DNA from: Bacteroidales bacterium | GTDB taxonomy: Bacteria; Bacteroidota; Bacteroidia; Bacteroidales; NBLH01 | Assembly (NCBI GenBank): GCA_029933755.1 | Contig: JAOZNO010000081.1 | Span: 1 to 10,004 of the forward strand | Direction: 5' to 3' | DNA: 10,004 bases | Shown here: piece after piece, positions 1 to 5,983 of the stretch | Numbering within the stretch: the stretch's first letter is position 1 | Layout of the letters: each line of letters begins with the position of its first letter | The notes under the pieces: generated by a model | What the model was told of the DNA's origin: nothing | Database searches by the model: none | The model's input: the letters and a program-made list of their open reading frames with translations, nothing else | Position numbers and translations under genes: made by a program

Positions 1-176
1 TCTGCAATCTTATAATTTCCTTTAAGATTATTATTCAGGTTAAGAAAATCCTTAGCCGATGATTCATTTAAAGCGGTAATTTTTACATCAATATCTGAAA
101 GTAGTATAATTACTTCTTTACTAGATGATTGGCTTAATGATACTGAAAGTGCATCTGTTTTTTTTTCTTTGCCCAT
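1..176 (-). CDS. Unidentified protein, N-terminal part only (runs off the window)
   Basis: Reading the minus strand from the ATG at 176 gives an open frame of 58 codons that continues past base 1 without a stop. It begins MGKEKKTDALSVSLSQSS and continues with a mildly hydrophobic stretch (KEVIILLSDIDVKITALN). There is no signal peptide or strong membrane segment in the visible part, so the product is probably cytosolic. I do not recognise the family, and too little is visible to assign one. The gene diverges from the OmpH/Skp-like gene. The shared spacer 177-368 must hold both promoters. On this strand only one-mismatch -7 candidates are seen, such as TATATTTA about 50-60 nt upstream. The start is moderately certain because it is the first ATG after several stops. 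Confidence 0.6.
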   Translation of the reverse strand, partial: MGKEKKTDALSVSLSQSSSKEVIILLSDIDVKITALNESSAKDFLNLNNNLKGNYKIA

Positions 177-327
177 ATTGTTATTCAGATAGGTCAGATT
201 TATAGTAAAACTTAATCAAGGAATAAATATACTAATTATTTCTACAACTGAAAGTTTATTTTTCAATATTCAGTAATAATTATCTAAAAAAGACCAAATA
301 TCTTTAGTCAGTAATTAGATAATGCGT

Positions 328-335
328 TATATTTG
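328..335 (+). promoter_or_regulatory. Bacteroidota -7 promoter element for the OmpH/Skp-like gene
   Basis: TATATTTG is an exact match to TAnnTTTG, the -7 consensus of the primary sigma factor in Bacteroidota. The expected -33 position holds only a weak TTTAG (about 303-307). The element lies 33 nt before the ATG at 369, giving a short leader. It overlaps the in-frame TTG at 333, which argues against that codon being the start. Confidence 0.6.
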
Positions 336-368
336 CCAAAATTTAAAAAAAAATCAATAATTTTAATT

Positions 369-992
369 ATGAAAAACATTTCGATTATTTTAAACGTAGT
401 ATTGATTATTGCGGTTACTCTATTGTACATTGACAGGTTTTCTGGAAACTCTGATAAAACGGATGAGCTTTCTGTATCAAATACAGAAAATGTGGTTGGT
501 GATATAGATATTGTTTATGTTAATATTGACTCATTACTAAATGGTTATGATTATTATAACGACCTTAAGACTGAGTTACTGAAAGAACAGAAGAAACTTG
601 AGGCGAGCCTAAATTCAAAAGGTAAATCATTAGAGCGAAAAGGTATGGAATTTCAACAAAAAGTTGAAAATCGATTAGTTACCAATAACCAGGCTCAGGA
701 AATGCAAAATCAGCTAATGCGCGAACAGCAGAATTTAATGCAGCTGAAAGAACAGCTTTCAAGGCAACTGGGTGCAAAAGAGCAAGATATGAATAAGAGT
801 ATCTTTGAAAAAGTTAATGCGCAGCTTGAAGAGTATAATAAAAAAGGAGCGCATAAGTTAATTTTGAGTAACACCACTTTTGGTGGAAATATTCTTTTGG
901 CAGATGACAATATGAATATTACAGATATTATCCTGCTTAGACTTAATGAAAGTTATCAGGCAGAACAGGATGTTGTTACAGAAGACAAATAG
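369..992 (+). CDS. OmpH/Skp-family periplasmic protein, membrane-anchored
   Basis: This is a 207-residue protein of the OmpH/Skp family. These are periplasmic chaperones that hold unfolded outer-membrane proteins in a coiled-coil 'tentacle' cavity. Residues 3-21 are a hydrophobic signal peptide or signal anchor with no clear cleavage site. Residues 46-55 (DIDIVYVNID) match the strand that opens the domain. Residues 62-157 are a long Glu/Lys/Gln-rich coiled coil. The end, around 160-192 (AHKLILSNTTFGGNILLADDN-NITD), matches the returning beta part of the family. I start at the ATG at 369 rather than at an in-frame TTG at 333. The upstream codons encode a Lys-rich extension, and the TTG lies inside a consensus -7 element. 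The gene stands alone, has its own promoter, and ends at a strong terminator. The family call is secure; the client proteins are unknown. Confidence 0.88.
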   Translation: MKNISIILNVVLIIAVTLLYIDRFSGNSDKTDELSVSNTENVVGDIDIVYVNIDSLLNGYDYYNDLKTELLKEQKKLEASLNSKGKSLERKGMEFQQKVENRLVTNNQAQEMQNQLMREQQNLMQLKEQLSRQLGAKEQDMNKSIFEKVNAQLEEYNKKGAHKLILSNTTFGGNILLADDNMNITDIILLRLNESYQAEQDVVTEDK

Positions 993-1055
993 ACTGTTCT
1001 TAGTGCTGAAATATAAGTTGTAGAAAATTATTAAAGCTTGTATTCAAAAAAAAAC

Positions 1056-1096
1056 AAGAGAGGTATTGGAATAGGATTCTAACACCTCTTTTTTTG
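1056..1096 (+). terminator. Intrinsic terminator after the OmpH/Skp-like gene
   Basis: A 12-bp stem with one internal mismatch: AGAGGT (1059-1064) pairs with ACCTCT (1084-1089), continued by TTGGAA (1066-1071) with TTCTAA (1077-1082). The loop is about five bases. A seven-T run (1089-1095) follows directly, and an A-rich run precedes the stem, so the hairpin could also work on the other strand. Confidence 0.85.
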
Positions 1097-1144
1097 TTAT
1101 AAACTAAATGTTTGTAAACATAAAAAGGCTAAAGCAAATTTTAA

Positions 1145-2404
1145 ATGTCAATTTTAAAAAAATACATAAAAAAACATGTGGTTTACGCTCCTTTTATAAA
1201 TGAGAAAGCGGCTGATAATTTACAAAATATTATTGTCATTCCTTGTTATAATGAGCCTGATATTTTATCAACAATTAACTCATTAGTTTCTTGTAAAGAG
1301 CCTGTTAGATCCGTTGAGGTAATTATTGTTATTAATTCGGCAGATAATACAGATGTAGTTATTTTGGAACAAAACAAAAAAACTAAAGCTGAAATAACTA
1401 ATTTTATTTCAACGTATTATAGTAGTAGATTAAGGTTTTATATTATTTCAATTAAAGATGTTCCAAATAAGTTTGCCGGTGTTGGTTTTGCACGAAAAGT
1501 TGGAATGGATGAAGCGGTTAGTCGGTTTAGTTCAATAAATAATACAAATGGAATTATTACAGGATTTGATGCAGATTCTGTAGTTGAAGAAAATTATTTG
1601 GTTGAAATTGAGAATTTATTTAAAAATAAACCTAAATTAAATGGATGTTCAATCTATTTTGAGCATCCAGTTAAAGGAACTATTTTTCCTGAAATAAATT
1701 ATAAAAGGATTACTGAATATGAATTATATTTAAGGTACTATTCATTATCATTAAAAGGCATTGGCTTTCCATACTATTTTCATACTGTTGGCTCAAGCTT
1801 CACTGTTAAAGCCGAAACTTATTGTAAACAAGGTGGGATGAACCGTAAAAAAGCCGGTGAAGACTTTTACTTTCTACAAAAAATTATGTCACTTGGCAAT
1901 TACGAATATTTAAATACAACTACCGTTTATCCTTCATCACGTCCATCTGATAGGGTTCCTTTTGGAACAGGTGCATTTATTAAAGAAAATATTGAGTTTC
2001 CTGAAAAAGAATTCCTGACCTATAATTTTGAGGTTTTTAAAAACCTGCATCATTTTTTTAAGCAAATTGATAAATTATTCAATATTAAAAACTTTGAGTA
2101 TGAAGCTTTAAATTTAGATGAATCATTGGTTCAGTTTCTGGTAAAAAATGAATTCGCTAAAGCCTTAGTCGAAATAAACGCAAATACTTCTAATATAAAT
2201 TCCTTTAGGAAAAGATTTTTTCAATATTTTGATGCTTTCCGGATTCTAAAATACCAGAACTTTGTACACCCTTATTTCTATGAGAAAATCTCTGTTACAG
2301 ATGCTGTAAATGAATATTTGAATTATACGGAGCAAAAAGAATTATGTTTCAATAAAGCAGGAATATTATTAGAAAGACTGAGGTTGATTGAGAAAGGTTT
2401 TTAA
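1145..2404 (+). CDS. Family 2 glycosyltransferase (GT-A fold), cytosolic
   Basis: A 419-residue glycosyltransferase that should move a sugar from a nucleotide-sugar donor to an unidentified acceptor. GT2 features run in order. The N-terminal nucleotide-binding strand is IIVIPCYNEPDIL (29-41). The metal-binding DxD is FDADS (141-145). The likely catalytic acid motif is GED (238-240) in KKAGEDFYFLQK. The segment FAGVGFARKVGMDEA (110-124) matches the donor-binding 'ARN-G' region of GT2 enzymes. No transmembrane helix is evident. The C-terminal 130 residues, after the YPSSRPSDR element (262-270), are Phe/Asn/Lys-rich and mostly helical, and I cannot assign them. The gene is preceded by a terminator and is not in an obvious polysaccharide cluster, so the acceptor (glycolipid, protein or glycan) cannot be inferred. 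A weak -7 candidate (AATGTTTG, 1107-1114) lies about 30 nt upstream. Its AT content is like that of its neighbours. Confidence 0.85.
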   Translation: MSILKKYIKKHVVYAPFINEKAADNLQNIIVIPCYNEPDILSTINSLVSCKEPVRSVEVIIVINSADNTDVVILEQNKKTKAEITNFISTYYSSRLRFYIISIKDVPNKFAGVGFARKVGMDEAVSRFSSINNTNGIITGFDADSVVEENYLVEIENLFKNKPKLNGCSIYFEHPVKGTIFPEINYKRITEYELYLRYYSLSLKGIGFPYYFHTVGSSFTVKAETYCKQGGMNRKKAGEDFYFLQKIMSLGNYEYLNTTTVYPSSRPSDRVPFGTGAFIKENIEFPEKEFLTYNFEVFKNLHHFFKQIDKLFNIKNFEYEALNLDESLVQFLVKNEFAKALVEINANTSNINSFRKRFFQYFDAFRILKYQNFVHPYFYEKISVTDAVNEYLNYTEQKELCFNKAGILLERLRLIEKGF

Positions 2405-2409
2405 TCCAA

Positions 2410-2459
2410 CAGTTATAACTGCAGGGGGGTACGTACAATGCTCTTCAAAGTTACAACTA
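2410..2459. repeat. Short palindrome cluster after the glycosyltransferase gene
   Basis: CAGTTATAACTG (2410-2421) is a perfect 12-base palindrome. A six-G run leads into GTACGTAC (2429-2436), a perfect 8-base palindrome. AGTTACAACT (2450-2459) nearly repeats the first element and could pair with it at 9 of 10 positions. No T-tract follows, so a standard terminator is unlikely. It may be a binding site or an imperfect hairpin; the function is not known. Confidence 0.35.
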
Positions 2460-2554
2460 TCCATCCGTAATTATTTTTTATCCAAATTGCAAAAAAAAAT
2501 CACCTTGGGTGTAATATTTTATATTTTTAGCCACTAAACAATAAAAAGAATATT

Positions 2555-3043
2555 GTGAGTAGCGATTTTTACATATCATTAATATTACCTTATGCCCCAA
2601 TAATTATTAAAATTTGTAGGGCATATACCAATAGTCAGGAAGATTTTGAAGATTATTATCAAGAGGTTTGTTTACAGATTTGGCGAAGTAAAGATAATTT
2701 TCGTGAGGATTCTCAATGGTCAACTTGGATATATAGATTGTCGTTAAATGTATGTTTGACTTTATTGAAAAAGAGCAAAAATGATAAAAGCTATGCTACT
2801 GATTATTTGCCGGATGAAGTAGTTCTTGAAAGTCATGTTTTTGCAGATGAATCGCTTAATATGCTTTATGATGCAATAAAGCAATTATCAGAGCTTGACA
2901 GAGCAATTATTTTACTTTATCTAGAAGAAAAGTCGTATCAGGAAATTGCTGATATTATTGGTACTAATCAAAATAATATTGGTGTACGAATTAAAAGGAT
3001 TAAAGAACGATTAAAAAAAATATTAAATGGAAAAATCAATTGA
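2555..3043 (+). CDS. ECF-type RNA polymerase sigma factor
   Basis: A 162-residue sigma-70-family protein with only the two core domains, as in extracytoplasmic-function (ECF) sigma factors. Region 2 lies at about 15-75; EDFEDYYQEVCLQIWRS (29-45) is the core-binding part of 2.2, and WSTWIYRLSLNVCLTLLKK (55-73) is the -10-reading helix. Region 4 lies at about 103-155, with the helix-turn-helix SYQEIADIIGTNQNNIGVRIKRIKERL (127-153) that reads the -35 region. The linker between them is short (about 76-102). The start is a GTG at 2555: no in-frame ATG precedes region 2, and the reading MSSDFYISLI fits the usual length. It overlaps the next gene by 17 nt, the standard arrangement for a sigma factor and its membrane regulator. 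Its target promoters cannot be told from this window. I see no convincing primary promoter upstream. Confidence 0.9.
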   Translation: MSSDFYISLILPYAPIIIKICRAYTNSQEDFEDYYQEVCLQIWRSKDNFREDSQWSTWIYRLSLNVCLTLLKKSKNDKSYATDYLPDEVVLESHVFADESLNMLYDAIKQLSELDRAIILLYLEEKSYQEIADIIGTNQNNIGVRIKRIKERLKKILNGKIN

Positions 3044-3866
3044 AATAATTTGGAATAAGGGTTTTTCTAAAGAAGAAAACCTAATTGCACCTAAAATAGA
3101 TAAGCTTTTTAAGCAAAAATCTAAACTTATATTTGAGAAATTTAAGCAAAAATTTTGGATATATAATTATCGTCTTATCCCTCCTGCTTTGTTGTTTTCA
3201 ATAGGTCATATTTATTTAGGCCATATCCTTTTCAGTATTTATCTAATGCTTATATCCTTAGGCTTCTTTTTTTTTAACTATCGAATATGGAAATCGTTTA
3301 ATAACATAGATATTAATCTCAATAGTTATCAATATTTGCTTGCTCTTAAAAATAATATAAAGAAAATGTTTTCTCTTTATACCTGGGTATATGCTATTAG
3401 CACACCGGTATTATTAATCCCGATTTACTGGATGCTTCCTGTAGATTCAACAAAATTTAAATGGCTAAATGACTTACAAACACCCTATATAATACTGTTT
3501 TTGGTTATTTTGTCGCTAGTTATATCAATATATATAGTATTAGCTTACAAGTTAGAGATAAAAATAAAATATAGCCAGTTAATAAAAAAGCTAAACAAAA
3601 CAATTGCAGATATGGAAGAATTTAAATTGGAATTAGCTCCGGCTACAGAAAAAGAGATAACAGACCATAAAGAAATTGTTTTAGGTGCATCTTTTGGAGT
3701 TATGTTAGGAACAGGATTGGGTATTTTTCTTGGAACTGTTTTTTATTCAGCAAATAATTATGATTACGCTATGCTTGTAAGTGTAATAATAGGAATTGTT
3801 TTTGGAGGTATAATTGGTGGCTTAATTGGGTATACAATAAATAAGCAAAATGATTTAAAAAATTAA
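3027..3866 (+). CDS. Six-helix membrane protein, probable regulator (anti-sigma) of the upstream ECF sigma factor
   Basis: A 279-residue integral membrane protein. The cytosolic N-terminus (1-47), with MEKSIEIIWNKGFSKEE and APKIDKLFKQKSK, is amphipathic and resembles the leader of Bacteroidota proteins encoded just after ECF sigma genes. It is the likely sigma-binding part. Hydrophobic helices are at about 48-64, 66-84, 117-137, 153-174, 217-240 and 248-271. A charged helical linker (175-216, with ADMEEFKLELAPATEKE) separates helices 4 and 5. Helices 5 and 6 each carry an exact four-residue glycine spacing: G220/224/228/232/236 and G256/260/264/268. There is no zinc-binding HxxxCxxC motif, so this is not a classical zinc anti-sigma factor. 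The ATG lies inside the sigma gene (17-nt overlap), implying translational coupling. The membrane location is firm; the anti-sigma role is inferred from position. Confidence 0.7.
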   Translation: MEKSIEIIWNKGFSKEENLIAPKIDKLFKQKSKLIFEKFKQKFWIYNYRLIPPALLFSIGHIYLGHILFSIYLMLISLGFFFFNYRIWKSFNNIDINLNSYQYLLALKNNIKKMFSLYTWVYAISTPVLLIPIYWMLPVDSTKFKWLNDLQTPYIILFLVILSLVISIYIVLAYKLEIKIKYSQLIKKLNKTIADMEEFKLELAPATEKEITDHKEIVLGASFGVMLGTGLGIFLGTVFYSANNYDYAMLVSVIIGIVFGGIIGGLIGYTINKQNDLKN

Positions 3867-3913
3867 AAAGTTATTTCAAAAGAAGACTTTTTAAGGAAAA
3901 ATGAAAAGATTTA

Positions 3914-3953
3914 AATACAAACGAGCCTACAGTTCGGTAGGCTCGTTTGTATT
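3914..3953. terminator. Bidirectional terminator between convergent genes
   Basis: A perfect 17-bp inverted repeat: left arm 3914-3930 (ending GAGCCTAC), right arm 3937-3953 (starting GTAGGCTC), with a six-base loop AGTTCG. It lies between the ends of the sigma-partner gene (3866, plus) and the hsp20 gene (3967, minus). Both strands leave the GC core into a T-rich TTTGTATT, so one hairpin can serve both genes. Long uninterrupted U-tracts are lacking. Confidence 0.85.
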
Positions 3954-3966
3954 AGTCAGGAATAAA

Positions 3967-4410
3967 TTATTGTATTTCAATTTCTCTTACAGGTTTAACT
4001 TTAGCTTCTTCTCTTTTAGGAATTTCAATGTTTAAGATTCCATTTTGGTATTCAGCGGTAATTTTTTCACCATATGCTGAATCGGGTAAAGTAAAAGACC
4101 TTGTAAAAGAAGAATAGTTAAACTCTCGTCTTGTGAAATTTTTATTACTTTCTTCTTTTTCTTCTTTTTCTTCTTTTTTTTCAGAACCAACAGTTAATAC
4201 ATTGTTGTCCAAGTCAATCTTAAATTCTTCTTTTGTTAAACCCGGTGCAGCAAATTCAATTTTAAAGCCATTATTATCTTCAGCAATATTTACCGATGGT
4301 AATGTTTCGTTGTTTTTAAATATGTGCCCATTGTCAACATTGCTAAAAATATCTTCAAACAAGTTTGTAAATGTTGGGTATCCGTTGTGTGCTCTCCTTA
4401 ATAATGTCAT
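3967..4410 (-). CDS. Small heat-shock protein (Hsp20/alpha-crystallin family)
   Basis: A 147-residue ATP-independent holdase chaperone. Small heat-shock proteins form oligomers that bind unfolding proteins in the cytosol until DnaK/ClpB refold them. The N-terminal arm (1-36) includes FTNLFEDIFSNV. The alpha-crystallin domain runs at about 37-136, with the typical FAAPGLTKEEFKIDLDNNVLTV (53-74) and the family signature YQNGILNIEIPK (121-132). The tail REIEIQ (142-147) holds an IEI match to the I-x-I motif that docks onto neighbouring subunits. A lysine/glutamate run (77-88, EKKEEKEEKEES) lengthens a loop inside the domain and comes from a 9-nt tandem repeat in the DNA. Translation starts behind a strong AGGAGG. 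The upstream spacer has unusual inverted repeats that may give heat or stress control. The gene is probably monocistronic. Confidence 0.95.
   Translation of the reverse strand: MTLLRRAHNGYPTFTNLFEDIFSNVDNGHIFKNNETLPSVNIAEDNNGFKIEFAAPGLTKEEFKIDLDNNVLTVGSEKKEEKEEKEESNKNFTRREFNYSSFTRSFTLPDSAYGEKITAEYQNGILNIEIPKREEAKVKPVREIEIQ
4151..4181 (-). repeat. 9-nt tandem repeat inside the hsp20 gene
   Basis: On the plus strand the unit TTCTTTTTC occurs at 4153-4161 and 4162-4170, with a third near-copy at 4171-4179. On the coding strand it encodes Lys-Glu-Glu units. Because the unit is nine bases, gain or loss of a copy would change loop length without shifting the frame. Confidence 0.75.
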
Positions 4411-4417
4411 TTTTAAT

Positions 4418-4423
4418 CCTCCT
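4418..4423 (-). promoter_or_regulatory. Strong Shine-Dalgarno site of the hsp20 gene
   Basis: On the minus strand AGGAGG ends seven bases before the hsp20 ATG (4410). It is a full match to the anti-Shine-Dalgarno sequence at standard spacing. It stands out because the other starts in this window show no such site and Bacteroidota genes generally rely on it little. It fixes the start codon of the gene. Confidence 0.75.
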
Positions 4424-4508
4424 ATTTTTAGTTAATTTAATTTTTTAATGATTAGTTATTTGTCCTTATGCTTTCAAACTCTGTACCAGTCAGATTTTAA
4501 GGACTTTA

Positions 4509-4577
4509 TGTCATGATTAATTAAATCAACATGACAATGTGTCGTATTTTGTGATAAAATAGCGACTATTTGTCATG
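4509..4577. promoter_or_regulatory. Structured spacer upstream of hsp20 with three TGTCATG copies in alternating orientation
   Basis: TGTCATG occurs at 4509-4515 and 4571-4577, and its complement CATGACA at 4530-4536. The second and third form the base of a 48-nt hairpin: CATGACAA (4530-4537) pairs with TTGTCATG (4570-4577). After a 3x3 internal loop, GTCG and TATTTT (4541-4550) pair with AAAATA and CGAC (4556-4566), with one bulged G and the loop GTGAT. The first copy could instead pair with the second, so the two foldings exclude each other. TGACA-N3-TGTCG (4532-4544) is also a near-perfect operator-like palindrome. The region lies downstream of the DUF481 gene stop and 100-170 nt upstream of the hsp20 start, so it may be a terminator, an operator, or both. 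Confidence 0.55.
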
Positions 4578-4609
4578 GAGGGGTGGATTGATTTTTAGAA
4601 GAATAGCTC

Positions 4610-5374
4610 CTAAAATGAATATTTTAATTTATTTCGCCAATAGTAAAATAATTTCTGAATTCCTATGGGAGGCTGAGAATCATATGTTGCTTCAAATCCA
4701 GTACTAAAATCCAGTTTATTAGTAATTTTTAAAGTAAATATAGTTTCTGATGATATTCTGTAATCGGTAAAATCTTTAAAGGCAGGTTGATAATATGTAA
4801 TTGTACCTATTTTAAGGTTTTCATTAATCTTCCATTTAAGAGCAATATATGCGTCAAGCCTCCATAAGCGAGTAATTGACGAAGTGCTGTTCGAAAGTTT
4901 TTCATACTCATAAAATACTGGTATCGCAGCAAACAGATTGGTTTTCTCTACTTCAAAAAGCCTGAAACGGGGACCTGCACCAAGAATAAATCTTTGAGCT
5001 AACAATTTAATGGGGTTATATTGATGTTGCCCAAGTATTTCCAATGTGAGAAAACTGCTATCTTTAATAGTATAATTGTAGCGTAAATGTTGAAACCCAC
5101 TATTTACAATGCTTTCTTCATCTATTGTCATTAGGCTAAAATCATTTATCAATAGAAATGTATGTGCTCCGGTATTGTATTGTAAATCAATATTATTTGT
5201 AAACTGAATTACCTTACTCCCGTTATCAAGCAAATAAAAACCCAAGCCAATTGTACCTTGAAACCCATTAGTCTTTTCTTTTCTTTTTTTTTCTATATTA
5301 ACAACTTGACCAAACAATGTTTGACTACTAATTATTAAAATAGCAATCATGACTAATTTTTCTTTTCCTACCAT
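4610..5374 (-). CDS. DUF481-family outer-membrane beta-barrel protein
   Basis: A 254-residue exported protein. Residues 1-22 are a signal peptide (Lys-rich start, hydrophobic MIAILIISSQTLF) with likely cleavage after LFG, just before QVV. The rest alternates polar and aromatic residues in strands, e.g. FQGTIGLGFYLL (38-49), FTNNIDLQYNTGAHTFLLINDFSL and TIFTLKITNKLDFSTGFEATYD. The ending DSQPPIGIQ...LKYSF, with a C-terminal phenylalanine, fits DUF481 proteins and outer-membrane insertion. The family's molecular role is not established; pores or envelope structure are guesses. It starts at the ATG at 5374. The ATG at codon 9 would leave a shorter but still possible signal peptide. The only -7 candidate is one mismatch off (TAATTTTA, minus strand of 5416-5423). 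The gene diverges from the DUF1573 gene. The hairpin at 4530-4577 may end its transcript. Confidence 0.82.
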   Translation of the reverse strand: MVGKEKLVMIAILIISSQTLFGQVVNIEKKRKEKTNGFQGTIGLGFYLLDNGSKVIQFTNNIDLQYNTGAHTFLLINDFSLMTIDEESIVNSGFQHLRYNYTIKDSSFLTLEILGQHQYNPIKLLAQRFILGAGPRFRLFEVEKTNLFAAIPVFYEYEKLSNSTSSITRLWRLDAYIALKWKINENLKIGTITYYQPAFKDFTDYRISSETIFTLKITNKLDFSTGFEATYDSQPPIGIQKLFYYWRNKLKYSF

Positions 5375-5482
5375 TTAAATTATATTTATTTATTTTTATA
5401 AGAATAACAGGATGTTAAAATTATATATTTTATTATTAAACCTGATTTTAATAATTATATTCTAAATACCAAGATAAAAAAC

Positions 5483-5490
5483 TATTTTTG
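5483..5490 (+). promoter_or_regulatory. Bacteroidota -7 promoter element for the DUF1573 gene
   Basis: TATTTTTG is an exact TAnnTTTG match 66 nt before the ATG at 5557. No clear TTG is present at the -33 position. The whole divergent spacer 5375-5556 is extremely AT-rich, so chance matches are possible; position and orientation support it. Confidence 0.5.
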
Positions 5491-5556
5491 TATAAATAAA
5501 TAATATCAGTTGAATATTTTAGTTATTTCAGTAAGTTATAATTTAAATTTTCGAAA

Positions 5557-5943
5557 ATGAACAAGTATATATTATCATTAATACTTTTAATGATTTCTGT
5601 TCAGATATTTTCTCAGGGAAAAAGAATCGAAGCTGAAATGATATTCAGAGACACTTTGCATAATTTTGGTACTATTTGGTATCAGAATGAAGCAGTTTAT
5701 GAATTTGTATTTAAAAATACAGGGAAATCACCCCTGATAATTAATAGAGTGCAGTCATCATGTGGATGTACTGTCCCTAAATGGGGGAAAGAACCTGTTT
5801 TGCCAAAAGCTAAGGGTGTGATATGGGTAGAATATGACTCAGATAAAATTGGCCAGTTTCAAAAAACGGTTAAAATTTATTCAAATGCGGTAAATTCACC
5901 TGTAACTTTACTCATAATTGGAGCAGTAAAAGTAACAGATTAA
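5557..5943 (+). CDS. DUF1573-domain exported protein
   Basis: A 128-residue exported protein with one DUF1573 domain, an immunoglobulin-like (ASPM/MSP-type) fold very common in Bacteroidota. Residues 1-20 are a signal peptide (MNKYILSLILLMISVQIFSQ) with cleavage near the SQ-G junction. There is no lipobox cysteine, so the protein is periplasmic or surface rather than a lipoprotein. The domain covers about 24-125 with hallmark motifs: HNFGTIWYQNEAVYEFVFKNTG (35-56), PLIINRVQSSCGCTVP (59-74) and GQFQKTVKIYSNA (99-111). The CGC pair (69, 71) is conserved in the family, but no catalytic activity has been assigned. The length is typical for a single-domain member. A perfect -7 element lies 66 nt upstream. 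A weak hairpin (GTTTT/AAAAC, 5956-5969) and then a long palindrome follow the stop, so the gene is probably transcribed alone. Confidence 0.92.
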   Translation: MNKYILSLILLMISVQIFSQGKRIEAEMIFRDTLHNFGTIWYQNEAVYEFVFKNTGKSPLIINRVQSSCGCTVPKWGKEPVLPKAKGVIWVEYDSDKIGQFQKTVKIYSNAVNSPVTLLIIGAVKVTD

Positions 5944-5983
5944 ACATTTTAGATGGTTTTTATCAAAACTAATGAGATTTTTA

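Noticed and set aside
710..910. Minus-strand frame inside the OmpH/Skp-like gene
   Set aside because: It is a complementary-strand shadow of a well-supported coiled-coil gene.
1145..3866. A single operon from the glycosyltransferase through the sigma unit
   Set aside because: A 150-base spacer with palindromes separates them and no functional link is apparent. It cannot be excluded but is not supported.
4133..4435. 100-codon plus-strand frame opposite hsp20
   Set aside because: It is antisense to a clear Hsp20 gene, and its Ser/Phe-rich text comes from the Lys/Glu repeat read backwards.
4509..4577. CIRCE or HspR (HAIR) heat-shock operator
   Set aside because: The repeats here are TGTCATG-based and match neither the TTAGCACTC/GAGTGCTAA nor the CTTGAGT/ACTCAAG arms.
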